From NCBI GenBank assembly GCA_022844105.1, contig JALHMJ010000001.1, forward strand, positions 261,264 through 325,263: DNA of 64,000 bases. Reading direction: 5' to 3'. Below, one piece after another: positions 8,230 through 17,015 of the stretch. Made by a program: the position numbers and the translations under genes. The notes beneath the pieces were generated by a model. It was not told where the DNA came from. It did no database searches and worked only from the letters and a program-made list of their open reading frames with translations. Each line of letters opens with the position of its first letter. Position 1 is the stretch's first letter. Source of the stretch: Hyphomicrobium sp. (GTDB taxonomy: Bacteria; Pseudomonadota; Alphaproteobacteria; Rhizobiales; Hyphomicrobiaceae).

Positions 8230-8697
8230 ATGGCCGAGCTTGACGACATCTACAACACGAAGATCCTCGAACTGGCCGCGGCGATCCCGCGGACGGGACG
8301 TTTGGGCGGCTCTGCGGTGAGTGGAGAGGCGCATTCCAAGCTGTGTGGATCGACGGTTTCGGTCGAGCTCATTGTGGAGGGGGATTGCATTGCCAGTTTT
8401 GCCCAAAACGTGAAGGCGTGCCTGCTTGGCCAGGCGTCAGCTTCCGTTGTCGGGCGCGAGATCGTCGGGACCGAGGTGGCCGAGTTCCGGCAGGTGGCAG
8501 ACGACATGCGCCGGATGCTCAAGGAGAATGGGGCCGGTCCCGGCGGGCGTTGGGTGGATTTGCGGCTCTTGCAACCGGTCCGCGATTACCGACACCGGCA
8601 CGCCTCGACGCTGCTGATTTTCGACGCGGTCGAGCGGGCCTTGCGGGCCGTGGAAGACGGCACGCATCAGACGCCCGTCGTTCAATCGGCAAGCTGA
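8230..8697 (+). CDS. IscU/NifU-like iron-sulfur cluster scaffold-type protein
   Basis: The 155-residue protein follows the IscU/SufU fold: N-terminal IYNTKIL, then KLCGSTVSV and VKACLLGQASASVV. These supply two of the three cluster-ligand cysteines of true scaffolds. The third, in the HCS motif of IscU, is replaced by Ala in RHRHASTLLIFDAVERAL. This two-cysteine variant may be usual for this alphaproteobacterial subgroup, which is probably not a housekeeping scaffold. No iscS, sufB or nifS gene is nearby. Five bases separate it from the yidD gene, so the two are likely co-transcribed. Confidence 0.8.
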   Translation: MAELDDIYNTKILELAAAIPRTGRLGGSAVSGEAHSKLCGSTVSVELIVEGDCIASFAQNVKACLLGQASASVVGREIVGTEVAEFRQVADDMRRMLKENGAGPGGRWVDLRLLQPVRDYRHRHASTLLIFDAVERALRAVEDGTHQTPVVQSAS

Positions 8698-8701
8698 TCG
8701 C

Positions 8702-9019
8702 GTGGGCCGGTTCAGCCAGACCATGCTCAAGGCGCCGGTGCACCTTTACCGAGCAACGATCAAGCCGTGGGTCGGGATGGAATGCCGGCATCTGCCGAGC
8801 TGTTCGGAATATGCCTTGGAAGCCATCGACCGCAATGGGGCGTGGAAAGGTTTTTGGCTGATGCTGTCGCGGCTGGCTCGGTGCCATCCGTGGGGAACGC
8901 ACGGATATGACCCGGTGCCGGATCTAACCCGTCAGAGGCACCCGTTTGCGCCGTGGCGATATGGCGTGTGGCGGCGGACGACGCCACCCCCATCCAGGCA
9001 ATCAGCGGGGAAGCCCTGA
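8702..9019 (+). CDS. yidD: Membrane protein insertion efficiency factor YidD
   Basis: This small protein of 105 residues has the YidD/DUF37 pattern: LYRATIKPWVG, CRHLPSCSEYALEAI, GFWLMLSRLARCHPWGTHGYDPVP. YidD is a membrane-peripheral factor that assists YidC-dependent insertion of inner-membrane proteins. The reading frame opens with GTG at 8702; an inner ATG at MLKAPVHL is an alternative that matches the usual family start. Usually yidD lies by rnpA and yidC, but in many Hyphomicrobiales it follows a scaffold-like gene as here. Confidence 0.92.
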   Translation: MGRFSQTMLKAPVHLYRATIKPWVGMECRHLPSCSEYALEAIDRNGAWKGFWLMLSRLARCHPWGTHGYDPVPDLTRQRHPFAPWRYGVWRRTTPPPSRQSAGKP

Positions 9020-9025
9020 CAGGTT

Positions 9026-9538
9026 TCAGGCGGCGGTTTGCACAATGACCGGATCGGGAATCGGGAGGGGTGGTAATGCCGCGGCCGCCGCATCGGCGGC
9101 AAGGGTGGCCGCTTCAGCGTAATTCCGTGCTGCTTCAGAGGTGTAGGTCGTCTCGCGGCCAAGTTCCATGACGGCGATCGTAAAGTCGACCAAGGCGTCG
9201 AACGCGCGGCACGCGATGAATTCGAAGGCCTTCATTTCCCAGATCGACTGGGCCTGGTAGAGCTGCCCTGCGAGTATTGTTTTGACCGTGATTTCCGGGC
9301 AGGCATCGCTTTTCATAAAGTTCGCCAGATGCGGCGCCAGCGGTGCCGACGGCATCGGAAAGCCGGCGGGAAAGCCAGTCGCGTAGGCCGTCCGCTTGAA
9401 CAAATTCTCGGTGCCGAAAAGTTCTTCGAGTTTCGCCTTGGCCGCAGGATCGACGACGGCCAAAACCTGAATACAAGGCCGGCTGCGGCCCTGAATCGAG
9501 ACCATGCCTTTGCGGATCAGAAGCTTCGGCGGCTGCAT
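9026..9538 (-). CDS. Uncharacterised protein with alanine-rich C-terminus
   Basis: No family was recognised in this 170-residue protein. It contains a helical, mildly amphipathic middle (SIWEMKAFEFIACRAFDALVDFTIAVMELG) and ends in an alanine-rich helix (EAATLAADAAAAALPPLP). The pattern is loosely like phasin or helical-bundle proteins, but no phasin motif can be named. The ATG at 9538 is preferred to the TTG six bases earlier. It is convergent with yidD with only six bases between stops. Confidence 0.6.
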   Translation of the reverse strand: MQPPKLLIRKGMVSIQGRSRPCIQVLAVVDPAAKAKLEELFGTENLFKRTAYATGFPAGFPMPSAPLAPHLANFMKSDACPEITVKTILAGQLYQAQSIWEMKAFEFIACRAFDALVDFTIAVMELGRETTYTSEAARNYAEAATLAADAAAAALPPLPIPDPVIVQTAA

Positions 9539-9681
9539 GCTCAACTCCCCGCTCGCGCGCCGGCCGACCCCCGGCAGTACGCGAAACCATTAATGACCCT
9601 AGCTGGGAAGGGTGAAGGTTCTGGTTGCAACATCCATAAAATTGAAAACACCCTGCGCGAGGCATGTGCGGGAGGATGGAT

Positions 9682-9969
9682 ATGGAATTCGATTATTTGA
9701 TTGCAGCAGGTGTCCTGCTGGCAACCGCTGCCACGGATGCGGCGTATGTGATGTTCACGTCCGCCGTCGTCGCCCGCAAGGCGCTGGCGGCAGCCAACTG
9801 GAGCAGCGCGTGGTACATGCTCTCGTCGTTCGCCGTCATCAGCTACACGCACAACTACGTCTATGTCGCCTTCGCAGTCGTGGGGTCGTGGATCGGTGCG
9901 TATCTGACGTTGAAGTTCTACCACCGCGAGCCGGCCAATCCGCCGGGGCCGTTGAAACCGCAGGTCTAG
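9682..9969 (+). CDS. Small membrane protein, uncharacterised
   Basis: The product has 95 residues and two to three hydrophobic segments: DYLIAAGVLLATAATDAAYVMF, WYMLSSFAVISYTH and YVYVAFAVVGSWIGAYLTL. The ATG at 9682 is chosen because GGAGG lies six bases before it; earlier in-frame ATGs at 9664 and 9676 lack a well-placed site. The conserved-looking Asp, Tyr and His between segments could suggest a channel or transport role, but nothing specific can be claimed. Its stop is convergent with the RND pump operon. Confidence 0.65.
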   Translation: MEFDYLIAAGVLLATAATDAAYVMFTSAVVARKALAAANWSSAWYMLSSFAVISYTHNYVYVAFAVVGSWIGAYLTLKFYHREPANPPGPLKPQV

Positions 9970-9987
9970 TTCTGCGCTGCGCGAGAG

Positions 9988-12900
9988 TTACGCGATCGCC
10001 GGCTTGACCTTTGTCATGTCGACGTCTTCCTCTTCAGCGCGCGGCCGATGCTCGGCGGCGAGGGCAAGGTAGATGACGGGCAGGATTAGAAGCGTGAACA
10101 GCGTGCCGATTGCCATGCCGCTGACGAGCATGATGCCGATGCTGTTGCGCGCCTCCGCGCCGGCACCCGTCACGAAGACGAGCGGCAGATGTCCGAACAC
10201 GGTTGCTGCTGTTGTCATGAGAATGGGCCGCAGGCGTGTCATGGACGCCTCGCGGATGGCGGCCAACTTGGTGTGGCCCATCTCCTGGAGTTCGTTGGCG
10301 AACGCCACGATCAAAATACCGTTCTTGGCGATGAGACCGACGAGAGTGATCAATCCGATCTGGCTGTAGATGTTGATGGTCGTAAAGCCCAGGAAGGTGA
10401 ACAGCAGCGCGGCTGACAGCGCGAGGGGCACGGAGCCGAGCAGGACGACGAGAGGGTCGCGGAAGCTGCCGAACTGCGCGGCAAGCACCAGATAAATGAG
10501 AAGGATCGAAAAGCCGAGCGTGCTGGCGAGTGTCGTGCCCTCTTGCTTGATCTGGCGCGATTCACCTGCGTAATCGATGGTGTACCCAGCCGGTAGAATG
10601 TCCTTGGCTGCGGCTTCGAGCGCGTCGAGACCGTCCGCCTTGGTAACGCCAGGGACCACGCCTCCGTACACGCGGAAGCTATCGGCCTGTTGGAAACGGG
10701 CAAGCGTGCGCGGGGCGGTCGTCGTTTCGAGGCGAGCGAAAGCGGAGATCGGAACCTGCTGGCCGGCACGGGTTCGCACCTTGTAGTCGAGCAAGGTGGA
10801 AGCCGCGGCGCGCGCGATCTGTTCGACCTGCGGGATGACCTTGTAGGCGCGGCCTTCCCTGGTAAAGCGGTTGACGTAATTGCCGGCAATCAGGATGCCC
10901 AGCTGACGACCGACGTCGGCAAGGTCGAGGCCCAAGTCGGCGACGCGCTCGCGGTCGATCTGAACGCGCACCTGCGGCAGGTCGATCTTGAGGTCCGTGT
11001 CGGCAAACATGAATTTGCCGCTCTTGAATGCGGCGCCGACCAACTGACTGGCGTAGTCGGCCATCTGCTCGGGGGTGCCGGGACCTTTGAGAACGAGTTC
11101 GACGTCGAAGTTTCCGGCACCGGGCAACGGCGGCGGCAGGATCGGATAGATCTGCAGTTCCTTTATCTTTGCCACGCCGCCGAAGATTTCGGGCTGAATC
11201 TCTTGGGCGGAGCGCTGGCGCTCATGCCAGTTCTTGAACAGGTAGCCGCCGAAACCTGTGGACGGGAACACGATCTCGAACATGCTTTCGAATTCGGGCA
11301 ACGCTTTGCCGACGTCGAGGACCTTGTCCATGTTGCCGGTCGTGTAGGGCAGCGATGCATCGGGCGCGGAGTTCACAATCAGTAGCATGAAGCCTTCGTC
11401 TTCGACCGGGGCCAACTCCTTGCCTGAGAACATGTAGAGCGGCACGGCGATCAGGCCGATGAAGACCGCGAAGGCAATGATCGGTCCCTTGAGCGACAGA
11501 GTGGCATCGAGCAGTCGTCCATAGCCGGCTGAAAGGCGATCCATCTGGCGGCCGATGAACAGCGCATAGCGGCTTTCTTGTCCGCCTTGCGGCGCGGTGT
11601 AGGCGCTCATGATGGGCGACAGCGTGATGGCGACGATGCCCGAGACAATGACGGCGGTGGCCAACGTGAAGGCGAATTCCTTGAATAGGACGCCGGTGAG
11701 CCCGGAGAGCAGGCCGATCGGAGCATAGACTGCGGCCAGTGTAATCGTCATGGCGACGATCGGACTGAACAACTGCCGTGAACTGACCAGCGCCGCCTGT
11801 GTCCGGCTCATGCCGTCGCGCATGTGGCGGGAGACATTCTCGACAACGACAATGGCGTCGTCGACAACGAGGCCGACGGACAGAACGATCGCCAACAGTG
11901 TCAGCAGATTGAGTGAGAAGCCCATCGCCATCATGGCCGCCATGGCGCCGATCAGCGAAATCGGGATGGTGACAAGGGGGACCAGCGCACTGCGCCAGGA
12001 CCCCAGGAAGAGGAACACGATGAGACCGACAATCGCCACCGTCTCGGCGAAAGTGGTGAGGATCTCCTGGATCGAGTTTTCCATGTACACGGCGCCGTCA
12101 TAGGCCAGCGCGATCTCCATGCCTTCCGGTAACGCTGGCGCGATCGCCGCCACTTCACGGCGCAGATCCTGCGCGACCTTGATTTCATTCGTGCCAGGAA
12201 GCGGCCAGACCGATAGATAAACCGCGTCCTTGCCGTTGTGTCGTACGTTCGACGTTTCTTCCTCGGCCCCCAACTCGACGCGGCCGAGATCAGAAATGCG
12301 CACCATGCGATCGGAATCCTCGCGCACAATGAGGCGCTCGAATTCCTCCGCGTTGCGCAGATCGGTGTCGGCCAGAAGGTCGACTTGGATCTCGTTGCTC
12401 TTGGCGCGGCCGACGGCGGCGAGGAAGTTGTTGCGGCGAAGCGCCAATTCGACATCGAGTGCACTGAGACTGAAGGCCGATAGACGATCGGCGTCGAGCC
12501 AGATCCGCATGGCTTGGGGCCGGGCCCCTTCGAGGCCGACGCGCTGGACGTTGGATATCGTGCTGAGGCGCGGTTGGATGTTGCGGATCAGGTAGTCGGT
12601 CACCTGTGCCGGCGTCATCGCGCTGGACGTCACGCTGACATAGAACGTGGCATAAGGACGATCGGCACGCTGGACTTCGACGACGGGACTTTCGATTTCA
12701 ATAGGCAATTCGCTGCGGATCTGGTCGAGGCGGTTGCCGACCTCGGCCAGAGCGGTGGTGCTCGGCTGATTGAGTTTGAGGCGCGCTGTGACGGTGCTGA
12801 GGCCGGGGACACTGGATGATTCCACGTAGTCGATGCCGGTCAGTGATGAGACAGCGCGTTCGATGGGCGTTGTGACAAAACCGCGAATGGTGTCGGCCGA

Positions 12901-13062
12901 GGCGCCGACGTAGATCGTCGTGATGACAATCGAGGAACTTTCGATGCGCGGGTATTGCTGGACCGGCAGCTGCGAGGCGGCTCGCAGCCCGATCAGTACG
13001 AGGGCCAGGTTCAACACGATCGCGATGACCGGCCGCCGGACGAAGATATCGAGCGCTTTCAT
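9988..13062 (-). CDS. RND efflux pump permease (AcrB/HAE1 family)
   Basis: This 1024-residue inner-membrane protein has the full RND layout: a first membrane helix, a large periplasmic loop, helices 2-6, then a second loop and helices 8-12. The proton-relay Asp pair is visible in GLVVDDAIVVVENVSRH in helix 4. It exports hydrophobic or amphipathic compounds using the proton gradient, with the adaptor encoded 16 bases upstream. Its length and N-terminus (MKALDIFVRRPVIAIVL) resemble the MdtB/MuxB-like branch rather than AcrB itself. No outer-membrane channel gene or TetR regulator is beside it, so the channel must come from elsewhere. Substrates are unknown. Confidence 0.95.
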   Translation of the reverse strand: MKALDIFVRRPVIAIVLNLALVLIGLRAASQLPVQQYPRIESSSIVITTIYVGASADTIRGFVTTPIERAVSSLTGIDYVESSSVPGLSTVTARLKLNQPSTTALAEVGNRLDQIRSELPIEIESPVVEVQRADRPYATFYVSVTSSAMTPAQVTDYLIRNIQPRLSTISNVQRVGLEGARPQAMRIWLDADRLSAFSLSALDVELALRRNNFLAAVGRAKSNEIQVDLLADTDLRNAEEFERLIVREDSDRMVRISDLGRVELGAEEETSNVRHNGKDAVYLSVWPLPGTNEIKVAQDLRREVAAIAPALPEGMEIALAYDGAVYMENSIQEILTTFAETVAIVGLIVFLFLGSWRSALVPLVTIPISLIGAMAAMMAMGFSLNLLTLLAIVLSVGLVVDDAIVVVENVSRHMRDGMSRTQAALVSSRQLFSPIVAMTITLAAVYAPIGLLSGLTGVLFKEFAFTLATAVIVSGIVAITLSPIMSAYTAPQGGQESRYALFIGRQMDRLSAGYGRLLDATLSLKGPIIAFAVFIGLIAVPLYMFSGKELAPVEDEGFMLLIVNSAPDASLPYTTGNMDKVLDVGKALPEFESMFEIVFPSTGFGGYLFKNWHERQRSAQEIQPEIFGGVAKIKELQIYPILPPPLPGAGNFDVELVLKGPGTPEQMADYASQLVGAAFKSGKFMFADTDLKIDLPQVRVQIDRERVADLGLDLADVGRQLGILIAGNYVNRFTREGRAYKVIPQVEQIARAAASTLLDYKVRTRAGQQVPISAFARLETTTAPRTLARFQQADSFRVYGGVVPGVTKADGLDALEAAAKDILPAGYTIDYAGESRQIKQEGTTLASTLGFSILLIYLVLAAQFGSFRDPLVVLLGSVPLALSAALLFTFLGFTTINIYSQIGLITLVGLIAKNGILIVAFANELQEMGHTKLAAIREASMTRLRPILMTTAATVFGHLPLVFVTGAGAEARNSIGIMLVSGMAIGTLFTLLILPVIYLALAAEHRPRAEEEDVDMTKVKPAIA

Positions 13063-13078
13063 ACGACCTCGTTGCCTG

Positions 13079-14191
13079 TCAGTTCAGCGCGGCTGCGCCG
13101 TCGGTGGTTGGCGAGGGCTCGGAGGCGATCAGAAGTCCGTCGCGCAGCTTGAATGACCCGAACGTTGCAATCGGTTCACCCAGTTCGAGGCCCTTATCGA
13201 CAATAATTGTGTCGCCGATCACTGCCCCGGTCTGTATCGGTCGCTGCCGTGCGCGGCTGACGCCATCCTTCGTTTCGATAACGAAAACATGCTGACCGGC
13301 AGGCGAACGGCGAACCGCCGACAGCGGCACGACGATGCGCGACTGCGGTTCGGCGGTCTTGGCGACGACGTCAACGAAAGCGCCGGGTCGCAAGACCGAA
13401 CCCAGACCTTTGGCGAGGGTACGGAAGCGGACGTTGCGGTTGGCCGGATCGACGCTGTCGTCCTCGGCCATGATCTTGATCGGACGGGGACCATCTGTCA
13501 GGGCAGGCGACATCAACGTGACCTCATCGCCGGGACGCAGGAGTGCCGCGTTCTCCTGAGGCAATGCGAAATCGATGAAGAGATCGTCTTCGACGCCCTG
13601 CAATTTGACAATCAGTGTTCCGGCATCGAGGTAAGCACCCGGTTGAAGGTCGGTGATGCCGACACGGGCCTTGAACGGCGCGCCAATGCGCTTCTTGTCG
13701 ATGGCGACACGCAGGTTTTCGGCACGCGCGGTTGCCGACTCGAACTCTTCACGAGATTTGTCGAAATCCTGGATGTTAAAGGCAGGGCTGTCTCGCAGCG
13801 CTTCGCGGCGCGCGAGGTTGGCTTTGGCAAGCCGCGCTTCGGCTTCCGCGGCCTGCATCGCGGCCTTTTCCTGGCGATCGTCGAATTGAACAAGGAGCTG
13901 GCCTTTTTCCACGGTGTCGCCGGACGAGAAGCCGCGCGCTGCGACAAGGCCTGCGATCTCGTTGCGCAGCTCAAGCTGCTGGCTCGCCACGACAGTGCCA
14001 ATCGCGCGCGTCGTCGGTGCCCATGTCGTCGATGTCGCGCGGGCGATGGCCACCGCTTCCTGAGGTTCAGGTCGAGATGTTCCTGACGCAATACCGGCCA
14101 GGATCTGGGTGTATTTGTAAAAACCCAATGCCGCCGTGATGCCGCCGATGAGAACGATCACAACAAACCAGGATAACACGCTGCGAAGCAT
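13079..14191 (-). CDS. RND efflux periplasmic adaptor subunit (membrane fusion protein)
   Basis: This 370-residue HlyD/AcrA-type adaptor starts with a single uncleaved-looking membrane helix (VLSWFVVIVLIGGITAALGF). It has the lipoyl-like half motifs around GTVVASQQLELRNEIAGLV and QFDDRQEKAAMQAAEAE, an alpha-helical hairpin, and a beta-barrel and membrane-proximal domain (RPGAFVDVVAKT, VPLSAVRR). It links the permease to an outer-membrane channel. It is the first gene of a two-gene operon with the permease. The spacer upstream shows no obvious operator. Confidence 0.93.
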   Translation of the reverse strand: MLRSVLSWFVVIVLIGGITAALGFYKYTQILAGIASGTSRPEPQEAVAIARATSTTWAPTTRAIGTVVASQQLELRNEIAGLVAARGFSSGDTVEKGQLLVQFDDRQEKAAMQAAEAEARLAKANLARREALRDSPAFNIQDFDKSREEFESATARAENLRVAIDKKRIGAPFKARVGITDLQPGAYLDAGTLIVKLQGVEDDLFIDFALPQENAALLRPGDEVTLMSPALTDGPRPIKIMAEDDSVDPANRNVRFRTLAKGLGSVLRPGAFVDVVAKTAEPQSRIVVPLSAVRRSPAGQHVFVIETKDGVSRARQRPIQTGAVIGDTIIVDKGLELGEPIATFGSFKLRDGLLIASEPSPTTDGAAALN

Positions 14192-14637
14192 AACAACCTC
14201 GGTGTGAGCGGGCGGCCGTGACCACCTAGGTCTTGTGGCATATCGACTGCCGGCGCGTCATCAGCCCCATGCCAGTCGAAGCGGTGGCCGTACGGCCATA
14301 GTGCGGTCAGCCCGAATTACTGGACCAATAAGCGAGCCTAGGAACGTTCGCAACCCGAAGTTGGCGAGGGCCAGGATGGACTTTTAGCTGCAGGGTCATT
14401 CGGGCGGTTCGGTGGCGGGGCCGGAACCTCATTTCGAGGACGAAGTTGCCGAAAGACACCATTCCACGTGAGTTTTATGAGCTTCACGCTGGCCGCTGAT
14501 GGCGCTCGTCACGGCGGCATCCCCAGCCCGATCACATCGACACAATCTTGACATCCTGGCCCGCGCGGCGGCATGACACCGGCGGCATATGTCTTACGCC
14601 GCACCCGTTGGCGGCGAGTGAGCAACAGGAGAGAAAG
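14192..14637. other. Intergenic spacer between adaptor gene and thrS
   Basis: These 446 bases separate the divergent adaptor and thrS genes and hold no convincing gene. A possible thrS promoter has TTGACA at 14548-14553, followed after 17 bases by a poor -10 match (GCATGA), so it is only a weak candidate. A T-box is not expected in this group and none was seen. AACAGGAGAGAAAG directly before the thrS ATG is a good ribosome site. Confidence 0.5.
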
Positions 14638-16584
14638 ATGACCGACGTCACTTTGACGTTTCCGGACGGGGCTTCGCGTAAGGTTCCCGGCGGCAGCACG
14701 GGCTTGGACGTGGCGAAGGCCATCTCGCCGTCGCTCGCCAAGCGCACGGTCGCCATGCAACTGAATGGCGTCCTGGCCGACCTTTCCGATCCTATCACCG
14801 CCGACGCCACGATCAATTTTGTCGCTCGGACCGATCCCGCAGCGCTGGAACTCATCCGGCACGATGCCGCGCATGTGATGGCCGAGGCCGTGCAAGCGTT
14901 GTGGCCCGGCACGCAGGTGACCATCGGCCCGGTGATCGAGAACGGATTCTATTACGATTTTGCCAAGGGTGAACCGTTTCTGCCGGAAGACATCGGCAAA
15001 ATCGAAAAGAAGATGGCCGAGATCATCGCGAAGAACGCGCCCTTCACGAAGGAAGTCTGGGCGCGCAATGAGGCGCGAGATGTGTTCGCGGCGATGGGCG
15101 AGGGCTTCAAGGTCGAACTCGTCGACGCGATCCCGGAAGACCAGGACCTCAAAATCTATAAGCAGGGCGCGTGGTTCGATTTATGCCGCGGCCCACACAT
15201 GACATCCACCGGGCACATCGGCAAAGCGTTCAAGCTGATGAAGTTCGCCGGCGCCTATTGGCGCGGGGACTCGAGCCGACCCCAGCTGCAGCGCATCTAT
15301 GGAACCGCGTGGGCAAGTGAAGACGAACTGAAAGCCCATCTGCATCAGCTCGAAGAAGCTGAAAAGCGCGACCATCGCAAACTCGGCCGTGAGATGGATC
15401 TGTTCCATTTCCAGGAAGAGGCTCCAGGCTCGATCTTCTGGCACCCGAATGGTTGGACGCTGTTCCAGACGCTGATTGCCTATATGCGCCGTCAGCAGCA
15501 GCGGGCGGGTTATGTCGAAGTCAATTCACCCGACATGATGGAGAAGCACTTCTGGGAGCTGTCCGGGCATTGGGAGAACTACGGCGAGAACATGTTCACG
15601 ACGACGCTGCCGGACGAGCGTGTGTTCTGCTGCAAGCCGATGAACTGCCCGGGGCATGTACAAATCTACAAGCACGGCCTCAAGAGCTATCGCGACCTGC
15701 CGTTGAAGATCGCCGAGTTCGGCAAGGTGCACCGCTATGAGCCGTCGGGGGCGCTGCATGGCATGCTGCGCGTGCGCCACTTCACACAGGACGATGCGCA
15801 CATTTTCATCACCGAAGATCAGATCATGGAAGAGTGCCTCAAGATCAACGATCTGATGCTCGCGATCTATAAGGACTTCGGCTTCGAGGATATTTTCATC
15901 AAGCTCTCGACGCGGCCGGAAAAGCGGGTCGGCGCGGATGATTTGTGGGATAAAGCTGAAAAGGCGCTGTCGGATGTTCTGGAAGAAGTAAAGCGGCAGT
16001 CCAACGGGCGCATTCGTACAGCCTTGCAGCCCGGCGAGGGTGCGTTCTATGGCCCCAAGCTCGAATACACGTTGAAGGATGCCATCGGTCGCGAATGGCA
16101 ATGCGGCACGACGCAGGTTGATTTCAACCTCGCGGGCCGGCTGGGCGCGTTCTACATCGACGAGAATTCCGACAAGAAGACGCCGGTCATGATCCACCGC
16201 GCCATGTTCGGTTCGCTCGAACGTTTCACCGGAATTCTGATCGAGAACTTCGCTGGTCATTTCCCGCTGTGGCTGGCGCCGCTGCAGGTGGTGGTCGCGA
16301 CGATCACGAGCGAAGCGGACGCCTACGCGAACGAAGTCGTGTCAGCGCTGAAAGCCGCCGGCCTGCGCGTCGAAGCCGACCTGCGCAATGAGAAGATCGG
16401 CTACAAGGTTCGCGAACACTCTCTGGCAAAAGTCCCCGTCATTCTTGCCGTCGGCATGCGGGACGCTGAGGCGCGCAACGTCTCCGTCCGGCGGCTTGGC
16501 TCACAGGAGCAGACGGTGATTGCCTTGGATGAAATTGTGCCGGCGCTCAAGGACGAGGCCACGCCACCGGATTTGCGGGGTTAG
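14638..16584 (+). CDS. thrS: Threonine-tRNA ligase
   Basis: This class II aminoacyl-tRNA synthetase charges tRNA-Thr in the cytoplasm. The 648-residue product has the usual order: TGS domain ([22 protein letters not shown]), editing domain with the [11 protein letters not shown] zinc-site helix, catalytic core with the zinc and active-site region [11 protein letters not shown] and [17 protein letters not shown], and a C-terminal anticodon-binding domain. The ORF track begins 90 bases earlier, but the ATG at 14638 after AGGAGAG gives the standard N-terminus. It appears monocistronic. Confidence 0.97.
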   Translation: MTDVTLTFPDGASRKVPGGSTGLDVAKAISPSLAKRTVAMQLNGVLADLSDPITADATINFVARTDPAALELIRHDAAHVMAEAVQALWPGTQVTIGPVIENGFYYDFAKGEPFLPEDIGKIEKKMAEIIAKNAPFTKEVWARNEARDVFAAMGEGFKVELVDAIPEDQDLKIYKQGAWFDLCRGPHMTSTGHIGKAFKLMKFAGAYWRGDSSRPQLQRIYGTAWASEDELKAHLHQLEEAEKRDHRKLGREMDLFHFQEEAPGSIFWHPNGWTLFQTLIAYMRRQQQRAGYVEVNSPDMMEKHFWELSGHWENYGENMFTTTLPDERVFCCKPMNCPGHVQIYKHGLKSYRDLPLKIAEFGKVHRYEPSGALHGMLRVRHFTQDDAHIFITEDQIMEECLKINDLMLAIYKDFGFEDIFIKLSTRPEKRVGADDLWDKAEKALSDVLEEVKRQSNGRIRTALQPGEGAFYGPKLEYTLKDAIGREWQCGTTQVDFNLAGRLGAFYIDENSDKKTPVMIHRAMFGSLERFTGILIENFAGHFPLWLAPLQVVVATITSEADAYANEVVSALKAAGLRVEADLRNEKIGYKVREHSLAKVPVILAVGMRDAEARNVSVRRLGSQEQTVIALDEIVPALKDEATPPDLRG

Positions 16585-16639
16585 GGGTGAAGGTAGTGTT
16601 GTGGGGGCGAAACGGAACTCAACCCACGCTGGGCCATGG

Positions 16640-16662
16640 ATCCTCGGCATAAAGCCGAGGAT
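16640..16662. repeat. Palindromic intergenic element (ATCCTCGGC hairpin)
   Basis: A perfect 9-base inverted repeat (ATCCTCGGC / GCCGAGGAT) has a five-base ATAAA loop and follows thrS by 55 bases. It looks like a member of the dispersed GC-rich palindromes common in alphaproteobacterial spacers. It could also end thrS transcription, although there is no T-tract. Confidence 0.6.
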
Positions 16663-16782
16663 GACATTTGTGGGTGAGCCACACCGTTTCCAGCCCACCG
16701 CTGTTATCCCGTGCCGTGTGCCCGCGACCCATCGGGCAGCATGCTTCTTGCATTATTGCGCATACAGTTTTTCATCTCGTCA

Positions 16783-16800
16783 TCCCGGCGAAGGCCGGGA
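16783..16800. repeat. REP-like palindromic element (TCCCGGC-GAAG-GCCGGGA)
   Basis: A 7-base stem with a GAAG loop lies inside CGTCATCCCGGCGAAGGCCGGGACCCAG. In one frame this gives the VIPAKAGTQ peptide, a pattern met repeatedly as a dispersed short palindrome in proteobacterial genomes. Only one copy was noticed in this window. It lies in the same spacer as the ATCCTCGGC palindrome and the toxin-like tail. Confidence 0.65.
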
Positions 16801-16854
16801 CCCAGTCAACGGTGAGCGCGACGAACAGAGCATCCGCGTCCATCGCCGTGCCCC

Positions 16855-16992
16855 ATGCCTCACGAGCAATATCGCCGGAAGCTCGTCGCCCTGGGCCGTC
16901 ACCGCTTGAGCAAGCCTATAGGCAAAGTCGAAGAAGACGCGCTGTTGGCCATCAACCGCTCCCTTGTCCTGGTGCTGGGATTGGTCGACTAG
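16855..16992 (+). pseudogene. Possible C-terminal remnant of a PemK/MazF-type toxin gene
   Basis: A short frame not in the ORF track reads MPHEQYRRKLVALGRHRLSK then PIGKVEEDALLAINRSLVLVLGLVD and a stop. The pattern xxRLxxxIGxxxxxxLxxINRxLxxxLGL resembles the C-terminus of PemK/MazF endoribonuclease toxins. The N-terminal SH3-like part and an antitoxin gene are absent; the preceding 200 bases hold two palindromes. It therefore looks like a decayed end, but the similarity is from memory and short, so chance resemblance is possible. The remaining bases of the 16585-17015 spacer show nothing else. Confidence 0.4.
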
Positions 16993-17015
16993 ACCGAATG
17001 CTCGCCGCACGCCGC

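Noticed and set aside
14548-14576. Strong promoter for thrS
   Set aside because: TTGACA is perfect, but the -10 partner is poor; mentioned only as weak within the spacer entry.
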